Of a DNA stretch of 64,000 bases, positions 39,669-48,835 are shown one piece after another; the stretch's first letter is position 1; each line of letters begins with the position of its first letter. The notes beneath the pieces were generated by a model that saw nothing but the letters and a program-made list of their open reading frames with translations, ran no database searches and had not been told where the DNA came from. The stretch covers positions 1-64,000 of the forward strand of contig JAQBSZ010000021.1 of assembly GCA_027623555.1 (NCBI GenBank). Direction: 5' to 3'. The stretch is from Pseudomonadota bacterium (GTDB taxonomy: Bacteria > Pseudomonadota > Gammaproteobacteria > Pseudomonadales > Pseudohongiellaceae). The position numbers and the translations under genes are program-made.

Positions 39669-39930
39669 AGGGAGCCTCTGAACAAGTATATGGCCGCTCT
39701 GCGGGAGTCTGTCGCGCTTTGCCGCTAGGCGACGTGCGCAGGCAATGGCAGTCGTCCTTGGCAAGCGCGTCAACGCCGCGGCGGAGCGCGACAGGCCCCA
39801 CCCGAAGGGGCTTACAGCCAATCCCGCTCTCTACGTTGCACTGGCTTGAAAGGTCGGCCATCCTGCGTGCGCCTTGAGAGCGAAATTGGCTGTAAGCCAG
39901 AGCGGTCATATACTTGTTCAGAGGCTCCCT
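39669..39930. mobile_element. MITE-like palindromic element between sspA and the cytochrome b/c1 gene
   Basis: A 262-bp non-coding element is bounded by 33-bp inverted repeats (39669-39701 and 39898-39930) that differ at one base. Inside are two further inverted pairs: 39709-39725 with 39778-39794 (17 bp, 2 mismatches) and 39811-39831 with 39876-39896 (21 bp, 2 mismatches). Each encloses an 86-bp hairpin. The interior is visibly GC-rich. Flanks read CTAG at the left and CTAA at the right, compatible with a YTAR-type duplication as made by IS5-family transposases. No transposase is present. The IS5 link is inference. Confidence 0.75.
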
Positions 39931-41998
39931 AATGATAGTCTTTCGCGAATTCACGGCCCATAAGCGCTGCGAGAATATAGAGCACGCCAAGAAAGGCCAA
40001 GACCCAGATACCGATCGTTTGCCGGCGGTCGCGAATGGGTTCGCCGATGTAGTAGAGAAAATTAGCCACATCAGCAACAGCGGCATCAAATTCTTCTGCG
40101 CCCATGGAACCGGTGCCTGCCGTATGATGTAACTCACACTGGGCTGGGTCGCCGCTACCATGATCGTCGCAGGTAACATCTCCCTGCAGCTCATGCAAAA
40201 CATTAGGCATCGCAACGTTTGGGAAGATCTTGTTATTGGCTCCGAATGGTCGGCTTGAGTCGTTGTAGAACGATTTGAGATAGGAATATAGCCAATCCGC
40301 ACTATGCACCCTGCCGGCGAGCGTCAGATCTGGAGGTGCTGCGCTGAAATACTGCTCTGCCCTGTCTTTCGTTAATGATGTCTCTATCAGGTCGCCAATT
40401 AGTGATCCATCGAAAATAAGATTATCGATAACGAGTTCATGAGGAATCTCGAGGTCATCGGCAGTTCGCTCATAACGGGCATATCCCAAAGCATGGCAGC
40501 TCACGCAGTAGTTCATATAGTACTTGAAACCCCGTTGCAAAGAATCTTTATCATCAAAATCTGTCTCAACATGCTCGAGATCGAGATTTCCAGCAGACGC
40601 CGCTGTTGCACTTGAAGATGCCAACATCAAAGGCAACACGACCAACAAGATCAACAAAACGATGCTGCCAAGCAATTGAGGAATGCTGATCCAGCGACCA
40701 GTGACACGCTCCGGTGGCTGAGTTGTCTTCTCGGCACGGGTATACCAGGGCATCGCGATGAAATAGGCGAAGTAGATGAAGGTCGTGATCTGGGCTAACA
40801 GTATCTTGGCAGGAGTTGGCGCCTGAGCTCCCAGGACTCCGAGTATGATAAAGCTGACCACGAACATGAGCAGTGCAACACGGCTATACCAACCTTTGTA
40901 GCGCATGGACTTGACAGGACTCTTGTCCAGCCATGGCATAACAAACAGGATAGCAACAGCACCGAACATCACCAACATGCCCCAGAAATTGCCATCAATC
41001 CCAAACATAGTAATTGAGGCCGCACGCAGCATGGAATAGAACGGTGTGTAGTACCAGACCGGAGGAACATGCTCTGGGGTAAGCAGAGAGTTCGCTTCCT
41101 GAAAATTCGGAACCTCGAGGAAGTAGCCGCCCATTTCCGGCGCGAAGAAAACTATCGCACAGAACACAAACAGGAAGAGAATGACCCCTGGAAGGTCGTG
41201 ATAGATCGTGTAGTAGGGATGAAAGGGAACCCCGTCTACGGGGATGCCATCTGAGCCCTTATTCTTCTTGATCTCTATTCCATCGGGGTTATTGGAGCCG
41301 ACTTCATGTAGCGCCAGTATGTGCAATACCACCAGAGCGAGCAGCACGATGGGTAAGGCGACAACATGCAGCGCGAAGAACCGATTAAGTGTGGCGCCGG
41401 AGATCAAGTAATCGCCACGAATCCAAACCAGGAGATCTTCCCCAATGATTGGAATAGAACCGAACAGAGAGACAATTACGTTCGCTCCCCAATAAGACAA
41501 CTGGCCCCATGGCAGGATGTACCCCATGAAGCCTTCCGCCATCAGCACCAGAAAGATGGCCATGCCGATGACCCAGAGCAATTCTCGCGGGCGCTGGTAG
41601 GAGCCGTACATCAGCCCTCGAAACATGTGGATGTAGACTACAAAAAAGAACGCAGAAGCACCGGTGGAATGCAGGTACCTCAGCATCCAACCGTACTCCA
41701 CATCCCGCATGATGTATTCCACCGAAGCGAATGCCGCTTCGGCACTGGGGGTGTAGTTCATGGTCAACCAGATGCCGGTCAACAATTGGATAACCAGTAC
41801 CAGCAATGACAATATCCCAAAGAAATACCAGAAATTGAAATTCTTGGGCGCGTAATATTCGCTCATGTGTTTCTTCCAGGCTGCCACTATCGGCAATCTG
41901 GCGTCAGTCCAGTCACGAAGACCGATTAGTGCTGACATGAAGCGTCCGGGCCTTTGGGTTTCTTCTAAGCCACTCTCTGTGCCGCTCACGTCGCTCAT
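39929..41998 (-). CDS. petB-petC: Fused cytochrome b / cytochrome c1 of the bc1 complex
   Basis: One 689-residue frame joins both cytochromes of ubiquinol-cytochrome c reductase. Residues 1 to about 440 are cytochrome b: two histidine pairs (YLHSTGA ... YIHMF and ALHVV ... VLHIL) for two hemes, and the Qo motif PVWY. A hydrophobic stretch ending ATAASA (about 445-469) looks like a former c1 signal peptide. Cytochrome c1 follows from about residue 470, with heme site CVSCH (498-502), the likely axial Met in NVAMPN (597) and a C-terminal membrane anchor. A comparable fusion (fbcH) in Bradyrhizobium is cut after translation. The start overlaps petA by 4 nt (ATGA). Confidence 0.94.
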   Translation of the reverse strand: MSDVSGTESGLEETQRPGRFMSALIGLRDWTDARLPIVAAWKKHMSEYYAPKNFNFWYFFGILSLLVLVIQLLTGIWLTMNYTPSAEAAFASVEYIMRDVEYGWMLRYLHSTGASAFFFVVYIHMFRGLMYGSYQRPRELLWVIGMAIFLVLMAEGFMGYILPWGQLSYWGANVIVSLFGSIPIIGEDLLVWIRGDYLISGATLNRFFALHVVALPIVLLALVVLHILALHEVGSNNPDGIEIKKNKGSDGIPVDGVPFHPYYTIYHDLPGVILFLFVFCAIVFFAPEMGGYFLEVPNFQEANSLLTPEHVPPVWYYTPFYSMLRAASITMFGIDGNFWGMLVMFGAVAILFVMPWLDKSPVKSMRYKGWYSRVALLMFVVSFIILGVLGAQAPTPAKILLAQITTFIYFAYFIAMPWYTRAEKTTQPPERVTGRWISIPQLLGSIVLLILLVVLPLMLASSSATAASAGNLDLEHVETDFDDKDSLQRGFKYYMNYCVSCHALGYARYERTADDLEIPHELVIDNLIFDGSLIGDLIETSLTKDRAEQYFSAAPPDLTLAGRVHSADWLYSYLKSFYNDSSRPFGANNKIFPNVAMPNVLHELQGDVTCDDHGSGDPAQCELHHTAGTGSMGAEEFDAAVADVANFLYYIGEPIRDRRQTIGIWVLAFLGVLYILAALMGREFAKDYH

Positions 41999-42597
41999 GC
42001 CGCATTCTCCTCGTCGATACCAATCACCAATACATCGTCACCCTCGAAGGAATGGGGAGGTACAGGCATGTTGCGCGAGGCCGGTGATCCTCGATATACG
42101 CGCCCAGCCAGGTCAAAGCGCGATCCGTGGCAGGGACAAAAGAATCCGCCACGCCATTCGTTGTCGAATGGTTCGGGGCGTAACTCAATATGGGGAGTTG
42201 GCGAACAAAACAGGTGTGGACACAAACCAACTAGCACCATGAGTTCCGGGGTTCGGGAGCGGTACTCATTCTGTGCATAGGCAGGTTGCTCCGGCTCCAG
42301 TGAGTCAGGATCGGTCAGTCGGCCGGGATCTTCATTCAAGGCACTCAAGGCCTCGGAACTACGCTTCACGATAAAGATAGGCCTACCGCGCCAGGCCGGA
42401 ATGGGACCGAGCATCTCACCAACCTGCAATCGACTGATATCGATTCTTACCGGAGCGCCAGCGGCACGCGCCTTGGCACTGGGATTCCAGGAACCGACAA
42501 AGGGGACAGCCGCCCCGACGACCCCAGCGGCACATACTACCGAAGTCGAACCCACGAGAAACCGTCTGCGGCCAGCATTAGCACTGTCGTCAGTCAC
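41995..42597 (-). CDS. petA: Rieske iron-sulfur subunit of the cytochrome bc1 complex
   Basis: The Rieske subunit passes electrons from ubiquinol to cytochrome c1. The 200 residues start with a twin-arginine-like signal anchor (RRRFLVG then a hydrophobic span). The cluster-binding boxes are CPHLFC and CPCHGS, containing the two Cys, two His and the disulfide cysteines. The first box reads CPHLFC where CTHLGC is more usual, but the ligands are kept. The start is a GTG at 42597 with AAGGAG 9 nt upstream. It is the first gene of the pet operon. Confidence 0.95.
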   Translation of the reverse strand: MTDDSANAGRRRFLVGSTSVVCAAGVVGAAVPFVGSWNPSAKARAAGAPVRIDISRLQVGEMLGPIPAWRGRPIFIVKRSSEALSALNEDPGRLTDPDSLEPEQPAYAQNEYRSRTPELMVLVGLCPHLFCSPTPHIELRPEPFDNEWRGGFFCPCHGSRFDLAGRVYRGSPASRNMPVPPHSFEGDDVLVIGIDEENAA

Positions 42598-42858
42598 CGT
42601 TACTATCTCCTTGAGAATACGCTAAATTTCAATTGATACTTCCACACCCCCTGGCATCTTGGTCCATAGCGGGTGCGTTTTTACGTCCACTCTTGGCGGA
42701 TAACGTCTACTTCTTAGCAGGGTTGGGTGATGAATCCTGTTCAGGTCAGCAAAACCGCGTGAATGTTAGTCAATCCTGACTTTTTTATCAAGTCCGCCCA
42801 TCCGTAAAATGAGGCATATCCTATTGATAAATATAAATAATATTTTATTTTTTCACCT
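42598..42858. other. Intergenic region upstream of petA
   Basis: This is the leader and promoter region of the pet operon, with no gene visible. The part next to petA holds its ribosome site, and 42763-42791 holds a promoter candidate. The stretch 42780-42860 is very AT-rich. The rpsI terminator follows at 42860-42897. Confidence 0.5.
42763..42791 (-). promoter_or_regulatory. Candidate petA promoter
   Basis: On the minus strand TTGATA (42791-42786) and TAACAT (42768-42763) are 17 bp apart. The -10 matches the consensus at only four of six positions. It would give a leader of about 160 nt ahead of petA. Position and spacing support it, but the match is moderate. Confidence 0.35.
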
Positions 42859-42859
42859 C

Positions 42860-42897
42860 AAAAAAAACGTCGACTCCCGATCCGGAAGTCGACGTTT
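42860..42897 (-). terminator. Rho-independent terminator of rplM-rpsI
   Basis: An 11-bp perfect stem (AGTCGACGTTT at 42887-42897 with AAACGTCGACT at 42865-42875) encloses an 11-nt loop whose ends can pair further. On the minus strand it is followed by a run of eight T (42867-42860), partly in the stem. It lies 18 bp downstream of the rpsI stop and separates the ribosomal genes from petA. Confidence 0.9.
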
Positions 42898-42915
42898 ATT
42901 AAAGTCTCTAATTGC

Positions 42916-43308
42916 TTAGCGCTTCGAGAATTGAGGCTTCTTACGGGCTTTCCGCAAGCCTACTTTCTTACGCTCCACTTCACGCGCATCCCGAGTTACA
43001 AATCCAGCCTTTCTCAGAGTCGGCTTCAAATCATAGTCATATTGCATTAGTGCGCGGGTAATACCGTGGCGAATTGCACCAGCCTGACCGAAGCTCCCAC
43101 CACCTCGTACCGAGATATTGATGTCGAACTTCGCATTCATATCTACCAGTTCGAGTGGTTGACGAACGATCATACGCGCAACTTCACGACCGAAATAACC
43201 GTCCAAGGGACGCCGATTGACCGTTATATTGCCGCTGCCACTGGTCAGATAGACCCTTGCAGTGGAGGTCTTGCGGCGACCCGTACCGTAATATTGCGTA
43301 GTTGGCAT
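42916..43308 (-). CDS. rpsI: 30S ribosomal protein uS9 (S9)
   Basis: S9 is a small-subunit head protein whose C-terminal tail reaches the P-site tRNA. The 130 residues show [31 protein letters not shown] and the basic tail ending KKPQFSKR. It follows rplM by 19 bp and is followed by a strong terminator. All features are standard. Confidence 0.98.
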   Translation of the reverse strand: MPTTQYYGTGRRKTSTARVYLTSGSGNITVNRRPLDGYFGREVARMIVRQPLELVDMNAKFDINISVRGGGSFGQAGAIRHGITRALMQYDYDLKPTLRKAGFVTRDAREVERKKVGLRKARKKPQFSKR

Positions 43309-43327
43309 GTGTGTTTATCTGTCTCTT

Positions 43328-43756
43328 TTACAGTTGAATAGTCTGCGGTTGCTGGGCACTGTGAGGATGTTCTGCTCCGGCATAGACTTTCAGTTTCTTG
43401 AACATGGCGCGACCAAGCGGTGTGCGTGGCAACATCCCCTTAACGGCGAGCCTAATTATTTTCTCGGGAGCTTTTTCCTGGAGCTTTTCGAAGGAAATAG
43501 TTTTAAGACCACCAGGAAATCCCGAGTGGGCGTGGTAAAGCTTGTCAGAAGCCTTTTTACCAGTAACCTTAACCTTGTCAGCATTGATCACAACTACGAA
43601 GTCCCCAGTATCAACGTGAGGAGTATATTCGGCCTTGTGTTTGCCACGTAAACGGGTCGCAATCGCAGTAGCCATGCGGCCTAGTGTCAGTCCGTCCGCA
43701 TCCACGAGTAGCCAGTTCTGGTCGACTTCATGAGGTTTTGCACTGTAAGTCTTCAT
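43328..43756 (-). CDS. rplM: 50S ribosomal protein uL13 (L13)
   Basis: L13 is an early-assembling large-subunit protein. From the ATG at 43756 it has 142 residues, the same as E. coli L13, and begins MKTYSAKP. Conserved stretches include [17 protein letters not shown] and [20 protein letters not shown]. An in-frame ATG at 43774 would add six residues (MPRICA) not seen in the family. It heads the rplM-rpsI pair. Confidence 0.97.
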   Translation of the reverse strand: MKTYSAKPHEVDQNWLLVDADGLTLGRMATAIATRLRGKHKAEYTPHVDTGDFVVVINADKVKVTGKKASDKLYHAHSGFPGGLKTISFEKLQEKAPEKIIRLAVKGMLPRTPLGRAMFKKLKVYAGAEHPHSAQQPQTIQL

Positions 43757-43791
43757 TGCACAAATTCTGGGCATAAGTTCAGGGAGCGCGA

Positions 43792-43820
43792 ATACTACCG
43801 GAGAGACTATAATAATTCAA
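43792..43820 (-). promoter_or_regulatory. Candidate promoter of rplM-rpsI
   Basis: On the minus strand TTGAAT (43820-43815) and TAGTAT (43797-43792) are 17 bp apart. Transcription would start near 43785, about 30 nt before the chosen rplM ATG. The -10 is imperfect (four of six). Confidence 0.4.
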
Positions 43821-43919
43821 GGGTCAAGTCCCTATTTTCTCTGGCTTGCAGCGGAATCTGATCGATTCCGGAAAGTCGCTGAATTGGTCCACAGAGTCGG
43901 CATGTGAAGACCTTCACAC

Positions 43920-43991
43920 CCGATGCTCATAGACCAGGTATTCGGCGCACGAGGCAGGACTCACTATTGTGCTTATGCCCGATGCTCATAG
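43920..43991. repeat. Short direct repeat copying the zapE 3' end
   Basis: CCGATGCTCATAG occurs at 43920-43932 and again at 43979-43991, 59 bp apart, with similar bases following each. The second copy encodes the zapE C-terminus (YEHR on the minus strand). The first lies beyond its stop and reads YLVYEHR if translated. It looks like a partial tandem duplication of the gene's end. Confidence 0.5.
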
Positions 43992-45082
43992 CCCAAATAC
44001 TGGAAGGATTGCATTTCCAGCAATCGGGATCTCGTGCGCTCGAACTCAAACGCTAATAACCGTCCCTGATACAGCTGATCGATTGGGGCATCTGCGGCAA
44101 TTATCAGCTTAACTCGACGATCATACAGTTCATCAATCAGGCTCACGAAGCGGCGTGCCTGATCATTAAGAGTGTCATCCAGCACCGGAACTCCACTCAG
44201 GATCAGGGCATGATAAAGCCTGGCGATTTCAACATAGTCAAAGGCGCTGCGCGGACTATTACACAATACCGAGTATTCAAACCAGACCACGTCGTCTCCA
44301 CAGTATCGAGTCTGCAATTGTCTGCCGAGAATCTGGATCTGCTCTTTCTCTGTCACCTCAGATCTGTCAGGTGCGAGCGCGAAGAAGCTTTGCAACAAAC
44401 GCCGATCAATATCAGCATCAATTGGTGTATGGAACAGAGTTGCCTGGGTAAGGCTACGAAGGCGGTAATCCACTCCTGGTTTCAATTCCAATACCTGTGT
44501 ATGGGTTTTTAGCTTCTCTATGGCCGGGATAAATCTTTCCCGCTGTAATCCATTTTCATAGAGCCGGTCGGGGTGAATATTCGACGTGGTTACAAGCACA
44601 ACATTACGCTCAAACAAAGCGGCGAGTAAGCCCGCCATTAACATCGCATCGCCGATATCGACAATGAAGAATTCGTCAAAACAGATCACTTGCGCCTCGC
44701 TTGCGATAGCGTCGGCTACTTTCTGCAGAGGATTCCCCGATCCCTGAAAGCGAGCAAGGTCTGTATGAATCCGCTGCATAAACCGATGAAAATGGGTGCG
44801 GATCATTCGCTGTCGGGGCAGGCAATCACAAAACAAATCCATCAGGTAAGTCTTGCCCCTTCCCACACCCCCCCAGAGATAGATGCCTTTTGGTAACTCG
44901 CTCGATCCTGTCTTACCTTGTATCCAGCGCAGCAAGCGTGAGGTCATTGAGTGAGACGATCCGAATTGTGAACTCAGTTGGGCATGCAACGCGTCGAAGC
45001 AGAGGACTATACGCTGCTGCCCTTCATCCAATGAAATTAACCCGGCATTGGCATCGTTTTGGTACCGCTTTAGAGGGTTCAT
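43973..45082 (-). CDS. zapE: Cell division protein ZapE (AFG1-like ATPase)
   Basis: ZapE is an AAA-type ATPase that associates with the Z ring late in division and affects its stability. The 369 residues carry Walker A (GGVGRGKT near residue 71), Walker B (VICFDEFFIVDI) and the later sensor segments of the AFG1 family (VLVTTSNIHPDRLYENG). It lies upstream of rplM on the same strand and is divergent from zapG, another division-linked gene. The C-terminus ends YLGYEHRA, partly repeated after the stop. Confidence 0.93.
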   Translation of the reverse strand: MNPLKRYQNDANAGLISLDEGQQRIVLCFDALHAQLSSQFGSSHSMTSRLLRWIQGKTGSSELPKGIYLWGGVGRGKTYLMDLFCDCLPRQRMIRTHFHRFMQRIHTDLARFQGSGNPLQKVADAIASEAQVICFDEFFIVDIGDAMLMAGLLAALFERNVVLVTTSNIHPDRLYENGLQRERFIPAIEKLKTHTQVLELKPGVDYRLRSLTQATLFHTPIDADIDRRLLQSFFALAPDRSEVTEKEQIQILGRQLQTRYCGDDVVWFEYSVLCNSPRSAFDYVEIARLYHALILSGVPVLDDTLNDQARRFVSLIDELYDRRVKLIIAADAPIDQLYQGRLLAFEFERTRSRLLEMQSFQYLGYEHRA

Positions 45083-45138
45083 TGACTGCTTACACTCGTT
45101 TGCTTGAAACGCAGTCGCATTCTAGGGATGTTTGTTCA

Positions 45139-45166
45139 CTGAAACCACTTCCGAATCCTTTATAAT
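45139..45166 (+). promoter_or_regulatory. Candidate promoter of zapG
   Basis: A perfect TATAAT at 45161-45166 is preceded by CTGAAA (45139-45144) with 16-bp spacing. It lies in the divergent zapE/zapG gap, 130 bp ahead of zapG. A second -10-like box, TATACT, is at 45235-45240 but lacks a properly spaced -35. Confidence 0.4.
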
Positions 45167-45296
45167 GTGAAATCGCTAGCCTGTTCAAGGATGTTGTCCC
45201 CAATTCGTAGTACAGTGATTGACTGGAATTAAGGTATACTTACGCCCCGCTCATGCTTGATATGGGCGCTAGTTCAGATTGAGGAATTAGATCTAT

Positions 45297-45764
45297 ATGA
45301 TATGGATAACGGCAATCATAAGCTTGGCAATCGGAGTGGTTATTGGCGCTTTATTTGCCAGCAAATTCAACATTAGTCCCTCCCGTGTGCAGGAGTTGGA
45401 GAATCAGATTCGAACTCTCAAAGATAATAATACTGAATATCGCGATAGCGTTAGCGATCATTTCAGTATGACTGCCGAGTTAGTGCAGCATATGACCGAG
45501 AGCTACAAAGAAGTTTATCAGCACCTGGCCAGTGGTGCCCAGGACTTGTGTTCCAACGAAGTTGCCAGCAAATTATTGCCCGCACAAACCGACGCAGTTT
45601 TCGAGAACACTGTTTCCCAGGAAGACGCTAGTGGTTTGGCACCACCCAAAGACTATGCCGCGAAACAAAGCCCTGGACAGAAGGGCGCCTTGTCTGAAGA
45701 CTTTGGAATTGAAAAAGCTAATCCCGCCAGCGAAGATGAAGTTCCAATTCAGCCGGCCAAATAA
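45297..45764 (+). CDS. zapG: ZapG/YhcB (DUF1043) inner-membrane division protein
   Basis: This 155-residue protein has a single N-terminal membrane anchor (about residues 3-22), a cytoplasmic coiled coil (about 28-75) and a low-complexity tail rich in Ala, Pro and Gln. The core around YRDSVSDHFSMTAELVQHMTESYKEVY is the YhcB signature. YhcB/ZapG is linked to coordination of wall synthesis and division in enterobacteria. GAGGAA lies about 10 nt upstream of the ATG. It is divergent from zapE, as commonly seen. Confidence 0.9.
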   Translation: MIWITAIISLAIGVVIGALFASKFNISPSRVQELENQIRTLKDNNTEYRDSVSDHFSMTAELVQHMTESYKEVYQHLASGAQDLCSNEVASKLLPAQTDAVFENTVSQEDASGLAPPKDYAAKQSPGQKGALSEDFGIEKANPASEDEVPIQPAK

Positions 45765-45837
45765 ACCACAAGCAGAACTTCACACATATTGTTGTTGGCA
45801 CGTATTTCAGTGCTGTTGACTCAAGTTACGAATCACC

Positions 45838-46746
45838 ATGTCTGAGTACAATCTCACCCACCTTAAGCAACTCGAAGCGGAAAGTATCCATATCATTCGC
45901 GAAGTTGCTGCCGAATTTGACAAACCAGTCATGCTGTATTCGATTGGCAAAGATTCGTCAGTAATGCTGCACCTCGCACTAAAGGCCTTTTATCCGGGCA
46001 AACCTCCATTCCCGCTTATGCATGTGGATACTACCTGGAAATTTCGCGAGATGATTGAGTTTCGCGATCGGCAGATGGAAAAGCTCGGCCTCGATCTGAT
46101 TGTTCACATAAACACCGAGGGTGTAGAGGCTGGGATTGGGCCATTCACTCACGGTAGTGAAAAACACACCGATGTGATGAAAACCCAGGCACTGAAACAG
46201 GCACTGGATAAGTACCAGTTTGATGCGGCTTTTGGCGGAGCGCGACGCGATGAAGAAAAATCGCGCGCCAAAGAGCGAGTATTTTCTTTTCGAGACAAAA
46301 ATCACGTCTGGGATCCAAAGAACCAGCGTCCGGAGCTTTGGAATATTTACAACGGCAAAGTCAACAAGGGAGAGAGTATTCGAGTTTTCCCTCTTTCGAA
46401 CTGGACGGAACTGGATATCTGGCAATATATCTATCTTAGCAATATAGATATCGTGCCACTCTATTACGCAAAGCCCAGACCCATAGTCAACATCGATGGA
46501 GTGGATATCATGGTTGACGATGAGCGTATGCCCTTAACTGATGAGCAGAAAATTAGAACGAAAACAGTCAGATTTCGGACGCTCGGATGTTATCCCCTGA
46601 CTGGCGCTGTCGACTCCACGGCAACAACCCTCCCGGAAATCATTCAGGAAATGTTGTTGACCACAAGCTCTGAACGACAGGGCCGACTCATTGATTCCGA
46701 TAAGTCTGGTTCTATGGAAGACAAGAAAAGGAAAGGCTACTTTTGA
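45838..46746 (+). CDS. cysD: Sulfate adenylyltransferase subunit 2 (CysD)
   Basis: CysD is the ATP-pyrophosphatase-fold half of ATP sulfurylase, making adenosine-5'-phosphosulfate (APS) from sulfate and ATP. The 302 residues contain the PP-loop segment [18 protein letters not shown], the [16 protein letters not shown] stretch and [10 protein letters not shown]. It precedes cysNC by 85 bp, so the two form the sulfate-activation operon. All features are typical. Confidence 0.97.
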   Translation: MSEYNLTHLKQLEAESIHIIREVAAEFDKPVMLYSIGKDSSVMLHLALKAFYPGKPPFPLMHVDTTWKFREMIEFRDRQMEKLGLDLIVHINTEGVEAGIGPFTHGSEKHTDVMKTQALKQALDKYQFDAAFGGARRDEEKSRAKERVFSFRDKNHVWDPKNQRPELWNIYNGKVNKGESIRVFPLSNWTELDIWQYIYLSNIDIVPLYYAKPRPIVNIDGVDIMVDDERMPLTDEQKIRTKTVRFRTLGCYPLTGAVDSTATTLPEIIQEMLLTTSSERQGRLIDSDKSGSMEDKKRKGYF

Positions 46747-46831
46747 TGTCTTACCTATCCAAACTCATGTGCACTTATAATAGTTCGCTCCCTGCGCAAT
46801 GCGTGCGCAAGGACTGGCAAGGCTCATTCCG

Positions 46832-48733
46832 GTGTCTCATAAATCTGAACTAATCAGCACAGATATCAATGCCTATCTTGCGCAGCACGAACGTAAGGAA
46901 TTATTACGCCTGTTGACCTGCGGTAGTGTCGATGATGGCAAAAGCACACTTATAGGCAGGCTATTGCATGATTCGAAAATGATCTACGAAGATCAGCTGG
47001 CTGCCATTGAAGCCGATAGCGTCAAATCGGGCACCACTGGGGGAAAACTGGACCTGGCGCTACTCGTAGATGGACTGCAGGCAGAGCGTGAGCAGGGAAT
47101 TACGATCGATGTTGCCTATCGCTATTTTTCTACCGCCAAGCGTAAGTTCATAATTGCGGACACCCCCGGGCATGAGCAATACACGCGCAACATGGCCACC
47201 GGCGCTTCCACTTGCAACCTGGCAATTATCCTCATCGATGCCAGGAATGGCGTGCAAACACAGACCAAACGTCACAGTTTTATAGCTTCATTGCTGGGCA
47301 TCAAGCACATCATTGTAGCCATCAATAAAATGGACCTGGTGGACTACAAGGAGAGTGTGTACGAAGCAATCAAACAGGACTACCTGGATTTCTCTGAGAA
47401 ATTGGCAGTGGCTGATTTTCACTTTATCCCCATATCCGCCCTGAACGGTGACAATGTAGTGAATGTCAGCGAATATATGCCATGGTATGAGGGTAGTGCT
47501 CTAATGCCAATTCTCGAAACTGTAGAGATCGCTGCGGATAGAAATTATTCAGACTTCCGCTTTCCTGTACAGTACGTAAACCGCCCCAACCTCAATTTCA
47601 GGGGATTCTGTGGCACAGTCGCCTCCGGAGTGATTCGCAAGGGTGATGAAGTCATAGTATTGCCTTCGGGTAAGAGTAGTCGCATTAAATCAATCGTTAC
47701 TTTCGACGAAGAATTGGAATTCGCTCATGCCGATATGGCAATTACATTGACTCTTGAAGATGAGATCGATGTGAGTCGCGGCGACGTATTTGCTCACCCA
47801 GACAATCAGCCGGTCACTCGAGAACACTATGAAGCGACTATGGTGTGGATGACAGAGAGCCCGTTGCTGCCTGGCAAGCTGTACGACTTTAAAATGGGCA
47901 CCAAGACTGTGAGCGGTAAGCTGAAGTCAATTCGCAACAAGATCGATGTAAATAGCCTTCAGGAACTACCAGCTCCTTCCCTGGAATTAAATGAAATCGG
48001 GCTAGTTGAAATTTCTGTTGAGCAGCCAGTGTGTTTCGATAGCTATAAAGACAATCGTGCTACAGGCAGTTTTATCGTCGTAGACCGACTGAGCAACGTC
48101 ACAGTCGGCGCCGGAATGATCAACTGCGAGCAGCAACCCAGAACCAAACCACATGAACGGCACAATATCCATGTCACAAAGGAAGAGCGCGCCGCACGGT
48201 ATGGACAAAAACCCGCCACCATTATGTTCATTGGTGTTTCCGGCTCTGGTAAATCTACTCTCGCGCATGGTCTGGAACGGGAACTGTTTGATCGTGGTCG
48301 GGTAAGCACTGTACTCGACGGCAAAACGATGCGGCTGGGCATTAGCAGAGACCTTCCGCACGATGCCGAAGGACGCGCCGAGAACCTGCGGCGTAGCGCT
48401 CACATTGCACGTTTCCTGAATGATTCCGGAGTAATATGCTGCGCCTCCTTTGTAGCACCCAATGCAGATTCGAGGGAACATGCCCTGAGTGTGATTGGTA
48501 AAGACAATTGTTACATCATCTTCCTGAATCCGCCCATGGAAGTCTGCATTCAGCGAGATCCAAGTGGTTTATATGCAGCAGCAGAAAGCTCAGATTCGAA
48601 GGACATTCCAGGACTCTCTTTTCCGTACAGCCCACCGGAAGTTACCCATCTCAAGCTGGACACAGCAGCCCTGTCCATCGACGAATGTCTGAATGAAGTC
48701 ATCAAGTTAATGGCTACTGAAGGTATTATCTAG
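46832..48733 (+). CDS. cysNC: Bifunctional sulfate adenylyltransferase subunit 1 / APS kinase (CysNC)
   Basis: The N-terminal part (about 1-440) is CysN, the GTPase that drives ATP sulfurylase: [30 protein letters not shown] and NKMDLVDY. The C-terminal part (about 455-633) is APS kinase: P-loop [15 protein letters not shown] and [13 protein letters not shown]. Such fusions are normal in pseudomonads. I chose the GTG at 46832 because it gives an SHKSELIS start aligned with the family and has AAGG upstream. The ATG at 46799 would add 11 unrelated residues. A terminator follows. Confidence 0.95.
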   Translation: MSHKSELISTDINAYLAQHERKELLRLLTCGSVDDGKSTLIGRLLHDSKMIYEDQLAAIEADSVKSGTTGGKLDLALLVDGLQAEREQGITIDVAYRYFSTAKRKFIIADTPGHEQYTRNMATGASTCNLAIILIDARNGVQTQTKRHSFIASLLGIKHIIVAINKMDLVDYKESVYEAIKQDYLDFSEKLAVADFHFIPISALNGDNVVNVSEYMPWYEGSALMPILETVEIAADRNYSDFRFPVQYVNRPNLNFRGFCGTVASGVIRKGDEVIVLPSGKSSRIKSIVTFDEELEFAHADMAITLTLEDEIDVSRGDVFAHPDNQPVTREHYEATMVWMTESPLLPGKLYDFKMGTKTVSGKLKSIRNKIDVNSLQELPAPSLELNEIGLVEISVEQPVCFDSYKDNRATGSFIVVDRLSNVTVGAGMINCEQQPRTKPHERHNIHVTKEERAARYGQKPATIMFIGVSGSGKSTLAHGLERELFDRGRVSTVLDGKTMRLGISRDLPHDAEGRAENLRRSAHIARFLNDSGVICCASFVAPNADSREHALSVIGKDNCYIIFLNPPMEVCIQRDPSGLYAAAESSDSKDIPGLSFPYSPPEVTHLKLDTAALSIDECLNEVIKLMATEGII

Positions 48734-48743
48734 AGGACATTAA

Positions 48744-48780
48744 AACCTGCGCTGCTGAAGCAGGTTCTTCTCACTTTTTT
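48744..48780 (+). terminator. Terminator after cysNC
   Basis: A 7-bp stem (AACCTGC at 48744-48750, GCAGGTT at 48760-48766) is followed by a pyrimidine-rich stretch ending in six T (48775-48780). It lies 10 bp after the cysNC stop. The T run is somewhat distant from the stem, which lowers confidence. Confidence 0.65.
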
Positions 48781-48835
48781 ACAGGAATAAGGTCACAAGC
48801 ACGAATGCCACACACTAAGAGTCGCGCACAGTGAA

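Noticed and set aside
39667-40302. 211-codon minus-strand frame across the palindromic element and the cytochrome c1 end
   Set aside because: Overlaps the conserved c1 coding sequence in another frame, and the element's internal repeats explain the rest.
46799-46831. Upstream ATG for cysNC
   Set aside because: The 11 extra residues do not match the family, while the GTG at 46832 gives the conserved N-terminus and has a ribosome site.
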